Assembly: GCF_036373705.1 (NCBI RefSeq) | Contig: NC_089852.1 | Coordinates: forward strand, 37,196,207 to 37,260,206 | Direction of reading: 5' to 3' | Origin: Amia ocellicauda | Taxonomy: Eukaryota > Chordata > Actinopteri > Amiiformes > Amiidae | Length of the DNA stretch: 64,000 nt | The notes under the pieces: model-generated | The model's input: only the letters and a program-made list of their open reading frames with translations | Database searches by the model: none | What the model was told of the DNA's origin: nothing | Shown here: one piece after another, positions 44,501 to 57,900 of the stretch | Layout: every line of letters begins with the position of its first letter | How positions within the stretch are numbered: the first letter of the stretch is position 1 | Translations under genes and position numbers: made by a program

Positions 44501-47500
44501 TGATGTGTTCTTCTTCACTTCAGCTCATCTGCAGGAAATTGACACATTTGTTACCCAAGCAATGGAAACCTTATCAACTAGACCCGAAAGCATTGATGAG
44601 ATTGGCGAGGCTAACATCAAGCATGGGGAGCTGCAAGCTAAGAAGCCTGAAGTAAAGATTTCGCCTTTTGTGAAGATGTTTATTCAGAATTATCATTACC
44701 ACTGAATTCTAAGCCGTTTACAAATTATAACCACATAAAACAATGAAAGTGCTACCGCCCCCGCCTGTAATCTAGATTGTTTTCAATGTGTGGGAAGTAA
44801 TAAAAAGATGTCACTTCAGATATTTTATTTAAATTCCCACACATTTCAGTTTTCTGATTGGGTACCTCATACAGTGAGGTAGAATTCTTATTCCCTATGA
44901 CATGAATTTGGAAGTCAGCTGTAGGCCCAGGCTGATGCATAAATATGTGATCTTGGTTTAGGAATTGATTGAGTTCTCATTGTTCCTTGATCATCTTTGT
45001 TTTCATCCAGATTTTACCACTATTTCAAGAAGCTGAAGAGAAAAACCGCCTGCTGCGCTCAGTCGCCGGAGGGGGTCTTGATACCATCAGTATGCTGAGA
45101 GCGAAGTGGGACAAGTTTGAGCTGATGATGGAGAGTCATCAGCTCATGATCCAAGAGCAGGTATGGAGCAGACAACCATAGATATGGGAATTGAGCTTTG
45201 AAACAATCTGAGCAATAATCACTGAATCCACTCTAAGGAGATTTGACTTCTCTTTGTTGTCATATTGATACAGTTGATGTATTTTTGTCTCTTGTGTGCA
45301 AGGTGGAGGTGATGAAGTCCAATGCAGAGTCTCGGATCAAAGTGTACCTGCAGGATCTCGAGAAGTTTAAAGCCCGCTGGGATCAGCTGAAACCCAACGA
45401 TGACATAATTGAATCTGGAGATCAGGATGCCCTTCAGAAGTGTGTCCAGACCATTAAAGATAAAAAGATGGAATTCGGTGAACTGGAAAATACAAGGAAA
45501 AAGCTTGTGTGAGTATCATACGGGATTATGCAATATTTCCTATCGATTTGAAAATTGTTTCTACTTTTACTTGACATTTTCTCATGCCTTTAGTGAGGAT
45601 TGCCGTCACTTTGATTTGGAAGAGCCTGACCTTTCCCTCGCACACGAGATTGTCAAAGACATTGAGGAGTTTTCAGAAATGTGGTCCCTGTATGAAGAGT
45701 TCCAGGAAGGACTTCTGGAGAAAACCAAGGAAGACTGGATCACTTTCAGGTCTGAGTTTTACACGTGTATATGTGAAAGGCTCAAACGCAAAAGGGCTTA
45801 CATCAGACAAAAGTGGCTTATTTTCCTTGTACTTCTACAGGAGCAAGACGTATATGTTTGAAGAGTTCCTGTTCATGTGGCAAGACAAACTCCGAAAACT
45901 AGAGGAGCACTCAACGATGTCTGTAAAACTACACAAGGAAATTGACAAATACAAGGTAGGGATATGTATTTGACAAAAACAACCCATTCCGGGTACTTTA
46001 ACCTCAGAATAGGCCAAGAAACCCTTATCTTAAATGACCTTGTACAGTATTGTTTTCTGTCCATAAGGAATAAATGCACTGTACCCTATTAATGTGCACT
46101 GCCGTTGTGTAGATGGTGGTCCCGGTGCTGAAGTACGTGAGGGGAGAGCATCTCTCCCAGGATCACTGGCTCGATCTCTTCCGTCTCCTCGGGCTTCCCA
46201 GAGGCAGCACCCTGGAGAAGCTTGTGTTTGGGGACCTGCTCAGAGTCACAGATATGATTGTGGAGAAGGCAACAGAACTGAAAGTATGTGTTGAGTTTAT
46301 TTTGAACTTGCTTCCATTGAAATAATTTTTTTTAATCAGAAAGGCAATCACTCTAATGCTTCTGTGCTTTTTTCTGTCAGGACCTCAATAACCGGGCCCA
46401 GGCCGAGGTCACTATTCGAGAGGCTTTACGTGAGCTTGACTTGTGGGGCATTGGAGCTCTGTTCTCCCTGACTGACTACGTGGACAGTCAGAGCAGAACC
46501 ATCAAGCTCATCAAGGACTGGAAGGATATTGTCAACCAGGTGGGGGACAACCGCTGCCTCCTACAGTCCCTGAAGGACTCTCCGTATTACAAGGGCTTCG
46601 AGGACAAGGTGTCCATCTGGGAGACCAAGCTGGCAGATCTGGACGAGTACCTCCACAACCTTAATGCTACCCAGAGGAAGTGGGTGTATCTGGAGCCGAT
46701 TTTCGGTCGTGGAGCATTGCCCAGAGAGCAGGCACGGTTCAAGAGAGTGGATGAAGATTTCAGGTCAGAATCTACGCTGTTTTAGGTGTTTCCTATGGTT
46801 TCACCTGTCAGAGCTCTTGCTAAAGTAGTGTGCATTGTATGAGGAGTATAATGAAGTGGCTGAAACCCAAGCATTTTCCTTTCTTTTGAAGTGCACTGCT
46901 TGTGTTTCTCTAGGTCTATCATGTCCGACGTGCAGCGGGACAGCAGAGTGACCTCGCTGAGTTCCCGAGCAGGGATCAGGAGTTCTCTGGTCACTCTACT
47001 GGACCAGCTGCAGAGATGCCAGAAGTCACTCAATGAATTCCTAGAGGTAAAGCTACTGTTTATGTAACATCAGAAAGGAATGTTAGCATTCAGAGAACAA
47101 GGAAGAGTAGTGCATCTGAAGCATTCAAATATGATAATAACAATCATAAAATGACCTTGCCTTTAAATAGCTTTTTTGATTCTGAAGAATCCCACAGCAC
47201 AGCACATGTGGGAGGGCAGTCATTAAGGCACCATTGATGTGCGGTGCTCTCGAGGGGAGGGGAGGGCAACTGCTCTGCGCCTGCAAAGCAAATAAGGGAA
47301 TAAAGTGAGGAACTACTTGGCCAATTAATTGGAGAGGAAAACAAAGCAGGGGCTGATTGGAATGATGCCTTCGATACCAAGGTTTTCACACCCAGCCAGA
47401 AGTCTGTTTTGAGTGGATTGATTTTTTTAAAGCGGTTGGATGGATGTGTTGCCACTTTCAAGATGTTTTTGTCAGAATCACCATCAAGGCAAGATGGATG

Positions 47501-48823
47501 CTTTTCAAAGCAGGAAGCTGATACAGCCAAATGAGCGAGCGTTCCTAAATGAAGTGAACTTGAACTCATTGTTTGTGTCCGCAGGAGAAGCGCTCTGCCT
47601 TCCCACGGTTTTATTTCATTGGGGACGATGATTTACTGGAGATCCTTGGACAAGCGACCAACCCCATTGTCATTCAGTCTCACCTGAAGAAACTGTTTGC
47701 TGGTATGTTTGCCTTTTTCCTCTCAGTGAATGTCAGTGAATGGTGATCTTGCTCATTGCGATGGATACGGTCAGTGTTTTGTGGCCATGTGCTCTGAAGA
47801 GTGAGTCTGTTGTGCTTGTGGCGCTTTGCAGGGATCAGCAGTGTGGATTTTGACGAGGACTTTCAGCACATCACTGCGATTAAATCTCTTGAGGGCGAAG
47901 TTGTTCCTTTGAAAAACAAGGTTCGCATATCAAATGATGTTGAGGTGAGGAACGTTTAAGTTACCAATTTTTTTTTTTTTTTCTTCTTCTTAATTTTTCA
48001 TGATGTACTTTTACTGAAATGTTTCCGCTGTTGTACCAAACAGGTCTGGCTTAGCGATTTATCTGCAGAAATGAAAGAAACGTTGAAACAGCTGCTGTTC
48101 GAGTGTGTTGCCGCCGGGAGACGCTCCGGTATCGATCCCTCGCGCTTTCCTTCTCAGGTATCCAGATCTCCTACAGTTTTCCTGTGAAGAGTTGACACCT
48201 TAAAGATAGCATATCAAAGCTCAGATTCTCCGAGAAGAAATTGGGTATTATATAACTAAGTTAAAGGGAGATGGAGACACACTGACTGTTCCTAAAACTG
48301 AATTCACTTAAATACATGACTAACTCTTGTGAGATTTAATCATTATTTCTACATGTTTTGTACAAAATGTTTTCAGATTTTGGGCTTAGCTGAACAGATT
48401 CAGTTCACAGAAGATGTGGAGAATGCCATTCAAAGTCAATCCCTGCCACAGCTGGAGGTGGAATTGATGGCCAAGCTGGAGCACTACACCAGTGTGGATA
48501 CGAACGCGGAGGACTCTGGGAACACCGGTAAATTCTCCAAATGTTTTTTTTAATGTTTGCTATTGTCCTAAAGAAGGTTTTATCCACTTATGTTCTTGGG
48601 GGTCTTTGTTTTTGCAGATGCCACTGTTTTGCAGCTCAAATTGAAAGCTCTTATCTTGGATATCATTCATAATATTGAAGTTGTGAAGCAGCTTATCGAT
48701 GCTCAGGTGCACAATAATGAGGCCTGGGTGTGGAAGAAGCAACTCCGATTTTATCTGAAGCAGGACAGGAAATGCTATATTCAAATGGTGGATGCTGAAT
48801 TCCATTACACCTATGAATACCAG
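35520..48823 (+). other. DYNC2H1 tail and linker region (exons 1-32, residues 1-1658)
   Basis: The N-terminal tail binds the dynein-2 intermediate and light-intermediate chains and mediates dimer formation. The linker (roughly residues 1100-1650) swings across the motor ring. The linker signature [18 protein letters not shown] falls in exon 28 (about residues 1430-1447), preceded by [14 protein letters not shown]. This is the usual layout of the dynein heavy-chain N2 domain. Exon 26 (383 nt) is the largest exon and encodes [24 protein letters not shown] linker sequence that is nearly identical to human. No frameshift or premature stop was found in the joined frame. Confidence 0.88.
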
Positions 48824-48884
48824 GTACAGAAAAAAATATCTAGTTCCAGTTTGTTTGTCTGCACTCGTTAACATACAAGTATGT

Positions 48885-48921
<37 letters not shown>

Positions 48922-51900
48922 GTAAGCCCAGTAATTCTGCATTTTTACAGTCAGACTATTTGACCACCAGATGGCATTGCATACTCAAGTAAAACAAATA
49001 ATTAAAATGTACTGAGACGTGGATAACTTGGTGAAATATAGAAGGCAATAATCAGCATAATCTGTTGACAAAGTGAAACATTTCAACATTCTCAAATGAA
49101 AGCACAACAAAAACACCTATGACTGATAATTTTGCTGTAAACCTTCTCATTGAAATATCTCCTTGTTCTTATCTGGTCTGCACATCATCTGGGCTCCCTT
49201 TCAGCACAATGATTCTAATTTCAGCTTTCCTTTCAGTTTTCAGTCCTGTCGAACTCGTCTCATAGCATATCAAGGGGGAGTGCCAAGACTGGGGAATCAA
49301 TTTATCTGTTGTTTCCTAAAGTAAATGAGATTAAATGTGGCTGTTGCTTATGCTGATTATATTGAAAATGTTATTCTTCACCCACAAATTGGTCCTTGGG
49401 GGTATGAATTGATGCGGATACTGCTTTGACAAATCAAATGTATCTGCTGCCTCTTTAAAAGGAAGCAATAATCTTCAAGAAGCTGCTATAATAGGGATAC
49501 TGGTAACCTTGACATTTTTATAGAGGAAAGTGCTCAAATTTAAAAATTAACCAACAGTATTGGATGACACTAGTTGACGCATGAAATAATATTTCATTTG
49601 TTCAGCTTTAAGGAGGAAAAAAACTACAGGAGTGAAAATATTCCCTTGTGTCCGTAGTTTAACATGGAAGTGGCAGAATGTACCCTGGTAAAACAACCCT
49701 ACATATTCAAACACGAGATGTAGCACAGTATCAATCTAGTCATCCTTATCGTACAAAAACCTGTGCCTTTCCAGTCAAGAGTGAAGTTTCAAAATGACAC
49801 TAAATATACCACTGATTTTGCCAGAGATTAACTTCATTGAAATATTGCAGATAACGGTTCTCTGGGAGACGATTAAGACTGAAATGTTAACCACAGGTAG
49901 TGATACACGGCTAACCTTGTGTGACCAGATGACTGCAGTGTGTGCAGCAGTGATAGCGCACAGAGGGATATATTTCAGTGAGAGATATTTGCAGGGAAAC
50001 TATATTAAAAAATAAATGCATAAACTGGGCACCATATTAATTCCAAACATGTTCTTTGGCCTATTTGATGTTCTATAAACTAATCGGCTTCAGTGGGTTT
50101 TCGTAATGCACTAAAAACTCTTTTGTCTGTGAAACAGTTTTGTGCGCGCTTGCATTGCCTTGCTGTGGAAGGTTAACTGCAAACGTCCTTTTTTATGTTG
50201 GCTCCCCTGTGCAGGGTAATGCGCCCAAGCTGGTTCACACTCCTCTGACAGATAAGTGTTATCTCACTCTGACACAAGCCATGAAGATGGGTTTAGGCGG
50301 AAATCCCTACGGACCTGCTGGGACTGGCAAAACGGAGTCTGTCAAGGCACTAGGTGGATTGTTTGGAAGACAAGTTCTTGTCTTTAACTGTGACGAGGTA
50401 AACGGACACATTACTGTACACACAGGCAGCCATGCCCTTTCTGTTTTTTTGTGCTTGTGCTGGAACTTGAAAGATATGCAACTGTGACTTGCACGTCTAA
50501 TGAAGCAGGTCAGAGGACTGTGGATTGTTATCGCAAGCTATAAAGTTCAAACCACAGACCGTAATTAATGGATGCTGATGGCTTTCAGTTTTTTTTTTTT
50601 TCTTCTTCCATCCATTGGGTGAAAGAGTTTAGCATTCAAAGAAGTGTGCCAATAAAATTGTTCACAGACTTTATAAAAATAGGGCAGACAAGTGGTGTGA
50701 ATCCTTTGTAAAATCATTGAATGCAGTTGTCTGGCTTTTAAAGTTATTTTTTTACAGAAAAAGGTAGCTCATATATTTATTTATTTTCCCTGAAAGGGCA
50801 TAGATGTGAAGTCTATGGGGCGCATCTTTGTTGGTTTGGTGAAGTGTGGAGCCTGGGGCTGCTTTGATGAGTTCAATCGACTGGAAGAGGCCGTGCTGTC
50901 TGCTGTCTCAATGCAAATCCAGGCCATTCAGAACTCACTGAAAAACCAAAAAAATACATGTGATCTGCTGGGGAAAGAGGTGGGTACCCTAGACCTGGGT
51001 TTGGATTAGACACATGTATAACTTCCATCACAAATTAGCTATATGGGCACTGTTACTTCACAATGTCCAGCTATTTAGTCTTGTGTAACAGGTCAGTTGG
51101 TATTTTCTTTCCCTGGTAGGTGGAACTGGATCCAAATTCAGGCATTTTCATAACACTTAACCCTGCAGGCAAAGGGTATGGAGGACGACAGAAACTGCCT
51201 GACAATCTGAAACAGCTTTTCAGACCAGTGGCCATGTCGCGCCCTGACAACGAGCTCATTGCGGAAGTCATTCTGTACTCCGAGGGCTTCAAAGATGGCA
51301 AGATTTTAGGCCGAAAACTTGTTGCCATCTTTAATCTCTCCAGGTAAGTATTAGTTTACCCAGCAGTAAGCGTTGAAGAAATTGTGACCTCACGGCCTTG
51401 TGCAGCCAACCATAATTACTGTTGTGGAACAAAAGCGTATAAACATTCAAGATCGTTTTGTTGGGGATTTGACTGGGAATTTTGTTATTTGGACAGGAGC
51501 CCTACTGTTAAAGTAAGAAAGTCATTTGAAACAATGCCTCGATAAATGCATTAAGTTGTATCGGGCAAATGCAACAGGTTATCTTTCATAGCCATCAACC
51601 CAGCTATATCATGTTCTCTGTTTTCATTGTTTCAAATTCAAGTCTCAGTTACATTAAGTAGTGGTTCACTATAATGGGATATACCCCACTCACACCTGAT
51701 CTTATATGGAGTTAAATGTGAAATGCTCCCCATAGCAATTGAAGTTTAGAGCCATATGCAGCCCACTGAAAATCAAGTTGACTTTTTTTTCTATTTTCAC
51801 ATTGGTTCAAACCTTTACCCCAGAGGGTCTTGGGCATCAGCTTTAAGCCATCGAGCCAATTTCCTTCCACTGTGAAGATGACGTTTTTTTTTTTTTTTTT

Positions 51901-54900
51901 TTTTAAATCAATATCCTGCAGCATGGGCATCTGGCATCCATTGCTTAATTTTGCAGTTCTCTTGAGGTTTAAGGTTATAAAAATAAAACTGATTTTTTAA
52001 GTTTGCATCTGTTGTTGTGCTCTTGTTGCTCAGGGAGCTGTTGACCCCACAGCAGCACTATGACTGGGGGCTGAGGGCTCTGAAGACTGTCCTGCGGGGC
52101 TGCGGGACTCTGCTGCAGCAGCACAAGAGAAATGAAGGGAGAGAGAAAAGTAAGTGTGATCAGTGGGCTTCTTCATTGGCCTTGTCCTTTGCAGTCTGTC
52201 TTCAGTGCCATATTTCTCTTTCATAGATCACTGAGCATAGGCAGGCCATTTCAGATATGTCAATATCTGCGTAATTTCTTATTTAACAAATGAGTGATCA
52301 TTCTGAATTCAGATGGCTTTCACATGCATAGTGTGTTTTTTGCCTTAAATAAAATAGAAAGCTGACTAGCAGTAGCTTTTTCACTCGTTTTCATGAAAAC
52401 TGCAGCTCCTTTCCTCCGAGAACCTTCTGCAGACAAAAGGTCAACAATTTAACTTAAATTATAACTTGAAATTATTGCAATAGATTAGAGTATACACCAG
52501 TAGAGTTATCATGAAATATGTAACTGTTTCTTTACTGTACTTTATGTATCTATAGTACATATTTTGCTCTTCATTATTATAACTGATCTATTTCAATATT
52601 AGATCTTATGGACACTTGTCCAATACATTTGCGCTCTCCTCATGCTCTCTTTCCTCTGTCCGTCCTCAGTTCAGGAGAGTCACATCGTGGTCCAGGCCTT
52701 GCGTTTGAATACCATGTCCAAGCTGACGTTCGCAGACAGCTCTCGCTTTGATGCCCTGGTGAGAGACGTCTTCCCTGGGGTCGACTTCCAGGATGTGGAG
52801 TATGAAAAGCTCACGGCAGCTTTACAAGCAGTCTTTGAAGAAGCTAAACTAGAAATAATCCCAAGTCAGGTATGGCTCTAAATATGGAAAATGGACACAA
52901 GAAATATACTGGTATAACCAAACTATGAATACCTGTATCAGTAAAGGCATTCGATACTTCTCACAATGTATTCAAAACAGTTCTGTGACATGGGAAGATG
53001 GCATGTCTGCTGTTATTATTTTTTCTTTGACCATGTATTTATTGGTTTTAACAACAAGCTATTTTATACGATTAACAATTGGTCATTTAGTAACTTGTTA
53101 TTAGACATGTAATCGAGATAATTAGAACACTAGAACATCCAGTAATGGCTGGAAATAAAAATTACACCCTAGAAATAACAGAACAGCATGTGTTTTCCGT
53201 CAGCAGAAGTGAGCTGATTCCCCCTCTGTCTGCCTGCCCCTGGGGCCAGGCCTGGGGTGGGATCTCTCAAGCTCTCAATTTCTCAAGAATCTTTTATTCC
53301 ATTCATTCAACCTCCTCTGCACTCTGATCCCAGGCTTCTCACATCTGTGCATCTAAAATGTATTGCTATACTAGTGTGGAATCCTAAAACACAATCACAT
53401 CCCCACTAACAAACCCGCCGTGCCTTAGTTATCCACTTCGGTTCGTTGATGTCCCTGCAAAAAAGGAAGTGAACGTTCTTTTAATTAGACTTGTCTTCTG
53501 TTTTTGTTTTTCTCGTCGCAAAAGATCAAGAAGTCCCTGGAGCTGTACGAGCAGCTCCGGCAGAGGATGGGCGTTGTGATTGTGGGCCCCAGCGGCGCAG
53601 GAAAGTCGACCCTGTGGCGACTGCTGAGGGCAGCTCTGGGGAAGGTTGGCAAGGTGGTGAAGCAGTACACCATGAACCCCAAAGCCATGCCCCGGCAGCA
53701 GCTCCTGGGGCACATTGACATGGACACCAGGGAGTGGTCCGATGGCGTCTTGACAAGCAGCGCCAGGCAGGTTGTGCGTGAGCCCCAGGGTGAGAGCTTG
53801 TAGTCAAACACTTCTACTTCTGATGATATTTGTGAAATGCCACCAAACTAATAATCTGCACAACTTTTTAAATTTTTTATACACTATCTTTTGGAGTTCG
53901 GCTTAAGGGTCTATTTGAGAGAGTTTCTGTCTATCCACAGAAGTCAGCTCCTGGATTATCTGTGATGGGGATATAGATCCTGAGTGGATTGAGTCTTTGA
54001 ACTCCGTGCTGGATGATAACAGGCTTTTAACCATGCCCAGCGGGGAAAGGATTCAGTTCGGGCCCAATGTTAATTTTGTTTTCGAGACCCACGACCTCAG
54101 CTGTGCCTCTCCAGCCACCATATCCAGAATGGGCATGATTTTCCTGAGGTGAGGAACTTGTTTTGAAAATCTGGTGTTATGGGGAAACTGCCTTCGTATT
54201 CACACAATATAACAATCTGTTTTTTATTGTTGTTGTTGATGATGATGATGATGTTTTAATTCACCGTGATGTTGTAGAATCCATGTTACATAAGTTATTT
54301 CTCAGTTTCAGTTTATTTATTAACTTTTCACAGCGATGAAGACACAGATGTCAATTCTCTGGTGAAATCGTGGTTGAAAAGCCAGTCTGATGAATGCAGA
54401 GGCAATCTGGAGAACTGGATTGCAGACTATTTTGACAAGGGTTTGAACTGGGTTTTGAAACAGGTTTGCTATTCATAATATTCAACATTAATTATTCACA
54501 TCCATTTCTTTAATGCATAGTGATTCTTAGAGATGCTTTTAATTACGCTCAATGTCTTCAAGGCACGCCATGACAAGAATTAATAGAACTTGCTGTTGCA
54601 TACATCACCTTGAGTGGTTTCTCTGCCTTCTCTCCCTGCTGTCTCTCTGTAGAATGACTTTGTGGTGGAGACGAGTCTGGTGGGCACGGTCTTGAACGGG
54701 TTATCTCACCTGAGTGGTGTCCAAGAGCGCGGCCAGTTTGTGGTCAATCTGATTAGGGGTCTTGGGGGAAACTTGCATTTCAAGTCACGTCAGGAATTTT
54801 CAAAAGAGGTAAGACAGCTGTGATGGCCTTAAAATATACATCTCGGCTATTATTCTATTATTTTTCCAAACTTGAGATTTAATTGAGAACCGAAACTCCA

Positions 54901-57900
54901 CTTTATTTATGCTTAAAGATTAATTGGCTTTGCTCAATCAGCCATGAAAATTGATTTACTGACTATAAGTACTTTACAAATGATTAGATGCAATCACAAT
55001 TTCCTGAACCTGTTTAAGATATTAATTCGGTGAACCCTAATTAAATTGCTCTTTACCTTTGGTTTTAGGTTCTGAGTTGGGCCAGGGAAAGCCCACCTGA
55101 TCCCCGCAAGCCCCTCGACACTTTCTACAGCCCCGAGAACGGGCGTTTGATGGCCTATCAACTGGAGAAGCTGGAGAACTTGTCGGTGGAGGATTTCAGT
55201 AATCCTCAGAAACTCCCTGTCATTCAGACGCCCGACATGCAGAGAGGCCTGGATTACTTCAGGCAGTGGCTCTGCAGTGAAAACAGACAGCCTTTCATTT
55301 TAGTGGGACCTGAAGGTTGTGGAAAGGGGTAAATATCAGCCTGTCTGGGAATATGGTTAAGTAAATATGGAACTGCATTTGCACTAATCCATTTGTGATT
55401 CGATGCCAGCTGTGTCTTTGTTAATTCAGTTCATGTAATACCCTTGCACTTTGATATGAGATTGACTGATTGCTTTTTTTTTTTTTTTTTTTCCATTCCT
55501 GCGTTCTTTCCAAAAAAATCCTATCAATGTGGGTGGCATAATCATTACCAGTACTGACTTCTGTGCAACCTATTTTGCCTCAAGGTTAATGTTGCATTTA
55601 CTTACCACTCACATTTAGTCTGTATCAACACACTAACACACAGGGGGAAAAGGTCAAGAATGAGCTGGATATTTTTGTCAAGTCGTGATGGAAGAACCTC
55701 TGATTAATTTGCAGGAGCGACAATTATCCTTGTGTGTTGGCATTTCAGATTTTATTTTTTTTCTAAGCTTGCCCTTACCTTTTTTTTGATAAAATAATGT
55801 TAAATATGTCTCCTAGGCAACAGTTATCAATAAATCATCAAGGCCTAATATGAATCATTTTATACCTTCCTTGCTTAAAGCGGAAAACGGTGTCTATTCT
55901 TAAGGTCAAAGCCATTGAGTTGCCCCCTGTAGTCCTAACTATTTTATTCTGAATCCCTCCATGTGTTCACAGGATGCTCTTGCGCTACGCCTTCTCCCAG
56001 CTCAGATCCACGCAGGTCGCCATTGTGCACTGTAGCGCCCAGACCTCCTCTCGACACGTTCTCCAGAAGTTAACACAGACCTGCCTGGTTATCAGCTCCA
56101 ACACCGGACGGGTTTACAGACCCAAAGATTGTGAACGCCTTATTCTGTACTTAAAAGACATCAACCTCCCGAAACCCGACAAGTGGGGAACCAGCAATCT
56201 GATTGCATTTCTTCAGCAGGTACAACGTAGACGCTATAACGTTAATAAAAAGAAAAAAGTGTTGACTTGCTTTGAGGTACATTTAAAACGTCAATCCTTT
56301 CTTCCTATTTTTAATCATGTCCTGGGTTGTAATTAATAATTAGTGGTTTAGTAAATTTTTTTTAATTTCGTCTAGCCTTTTGAAGCAGTAAAAATAAAAT
56401 GTTACCTTCCGCTCTTGTAACCTTGTCACAGCAACTGTTGGCTGCCTGCTCTATAAATAGGTATCCCACCCTGAGCATTGTTGGGTATTGTTTTGAAGGT
56501 GTTGACCTACCATGGCTTCTATGATGAGAATCTGGAGTGGGTTGGTTTGGAGAACATTCAGATTGTGGCGTCGATGTCTGCCGGTGGGACAGTGGGAAGA
56601 CATGCTCTGACATCACGATTTACATCAATCGTTCGAATTTGCACCATCGAGTGAGTATTCATATCGTCCCATTTGGTAAAAATACATTTAAAAATAAATG
56701 CAGCACTTCCACGGTACAACAAGTCCTTCTCATTGTAATATTAATGCAAATATAAGATGCAGGCACCATTAAAATAAACTTCTGTGCCAAACTCAATGCT
56801 GTACAGTGTGATTCTAATTGCACGTTCTCTGGATCAGATGAACTGGATTTCACAACTTTTGTTTATGAATTCATTAACTATTGTATTGATTTCAGTCTTA
56901 AAATTAAAGTGGAAATACACGATTAATAACAGCAGCATGTATCGGGAGACATTCGAAAACTATTAGATCAATAATGTTGTGTACATTATCCTCTCCAGAA
57001 AGACATGTTGTTTATTCACTTTGACTTTTTACAACCTATAAAAATGCTATAAAAATCAATGTGATGAGGGGTGGAATTGTTTTATTATTGACTATTAAAA
57101 GTGCTCATCACAAAGCCTTTTCTGGGATAAAATCTCACTTTTAGCTGTTTGTAATGCATGTTTTTTTGCTATGGGATTATCTTCATTGGACAGATTCACT
57201 CTGTTTCCAGGGCCATCAATGAAGAATTAAATACACTTCCCATTCAGTGTGCTTAATTGTTATTGGTGTCTTTTTTAGTTATCCAGACAGAGAGCAGTTG
57301 CAGACCATCTACAGTGCCTATCTGCAGCCCGTTCTGCACAAGAGCCTGAAGGGCCACGCCGCCTGGGGCACAGCGGGCAAAATCCACCAGCTGGCAGGGT
57401 CCATGGTGCAGGTGTACGAGCAGGTATGAGATGGCATCAAACCCAGAGCAGGAGGGAGTTTGGTTATTTGGCAACTGTACTCACAGCCCACTTTTATTAT
57501 TCTCTACTTTAAATTGAACTATTCATTTATGTTTTTGCTTCGATTTAAAGTTTTTTTGTGTGATAGATGATACCAAACAATGCAGGACCTTATGTATTTG
57601 TATATATCGTCCTTCCATGCTAAAGAAATCCCAGTTTTATACAGAATTAAGGTCGTTGTGGCCTTTGTAGAGCCAGTCACACTGATTAGTACAGATCTAT
57701 TTAATGCTGACCGAGATACGAGCTTGTTCACATTAGCACAGAAAATTATCTTACTATTGCTACAATTACTATAATTAATATCTTCAGCGTTAATGATGAT
57801 GATGATTCATTCTTCAATACGAGAAATGGATGCGAACCCTAATGAAAAAATGATGTCTATTCCCTCTCGGTCTGTCAGTCACTGATGTCACACGGCCTTT

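Noticed and set aside
49794..50015. 73-codon frame in the large DYNC2H1 intron 32
   Set aside because: No matching dynein sequence, no required phase and no splice sites joining it; exons 32 and 33 join directly as YEYQ-GNA.
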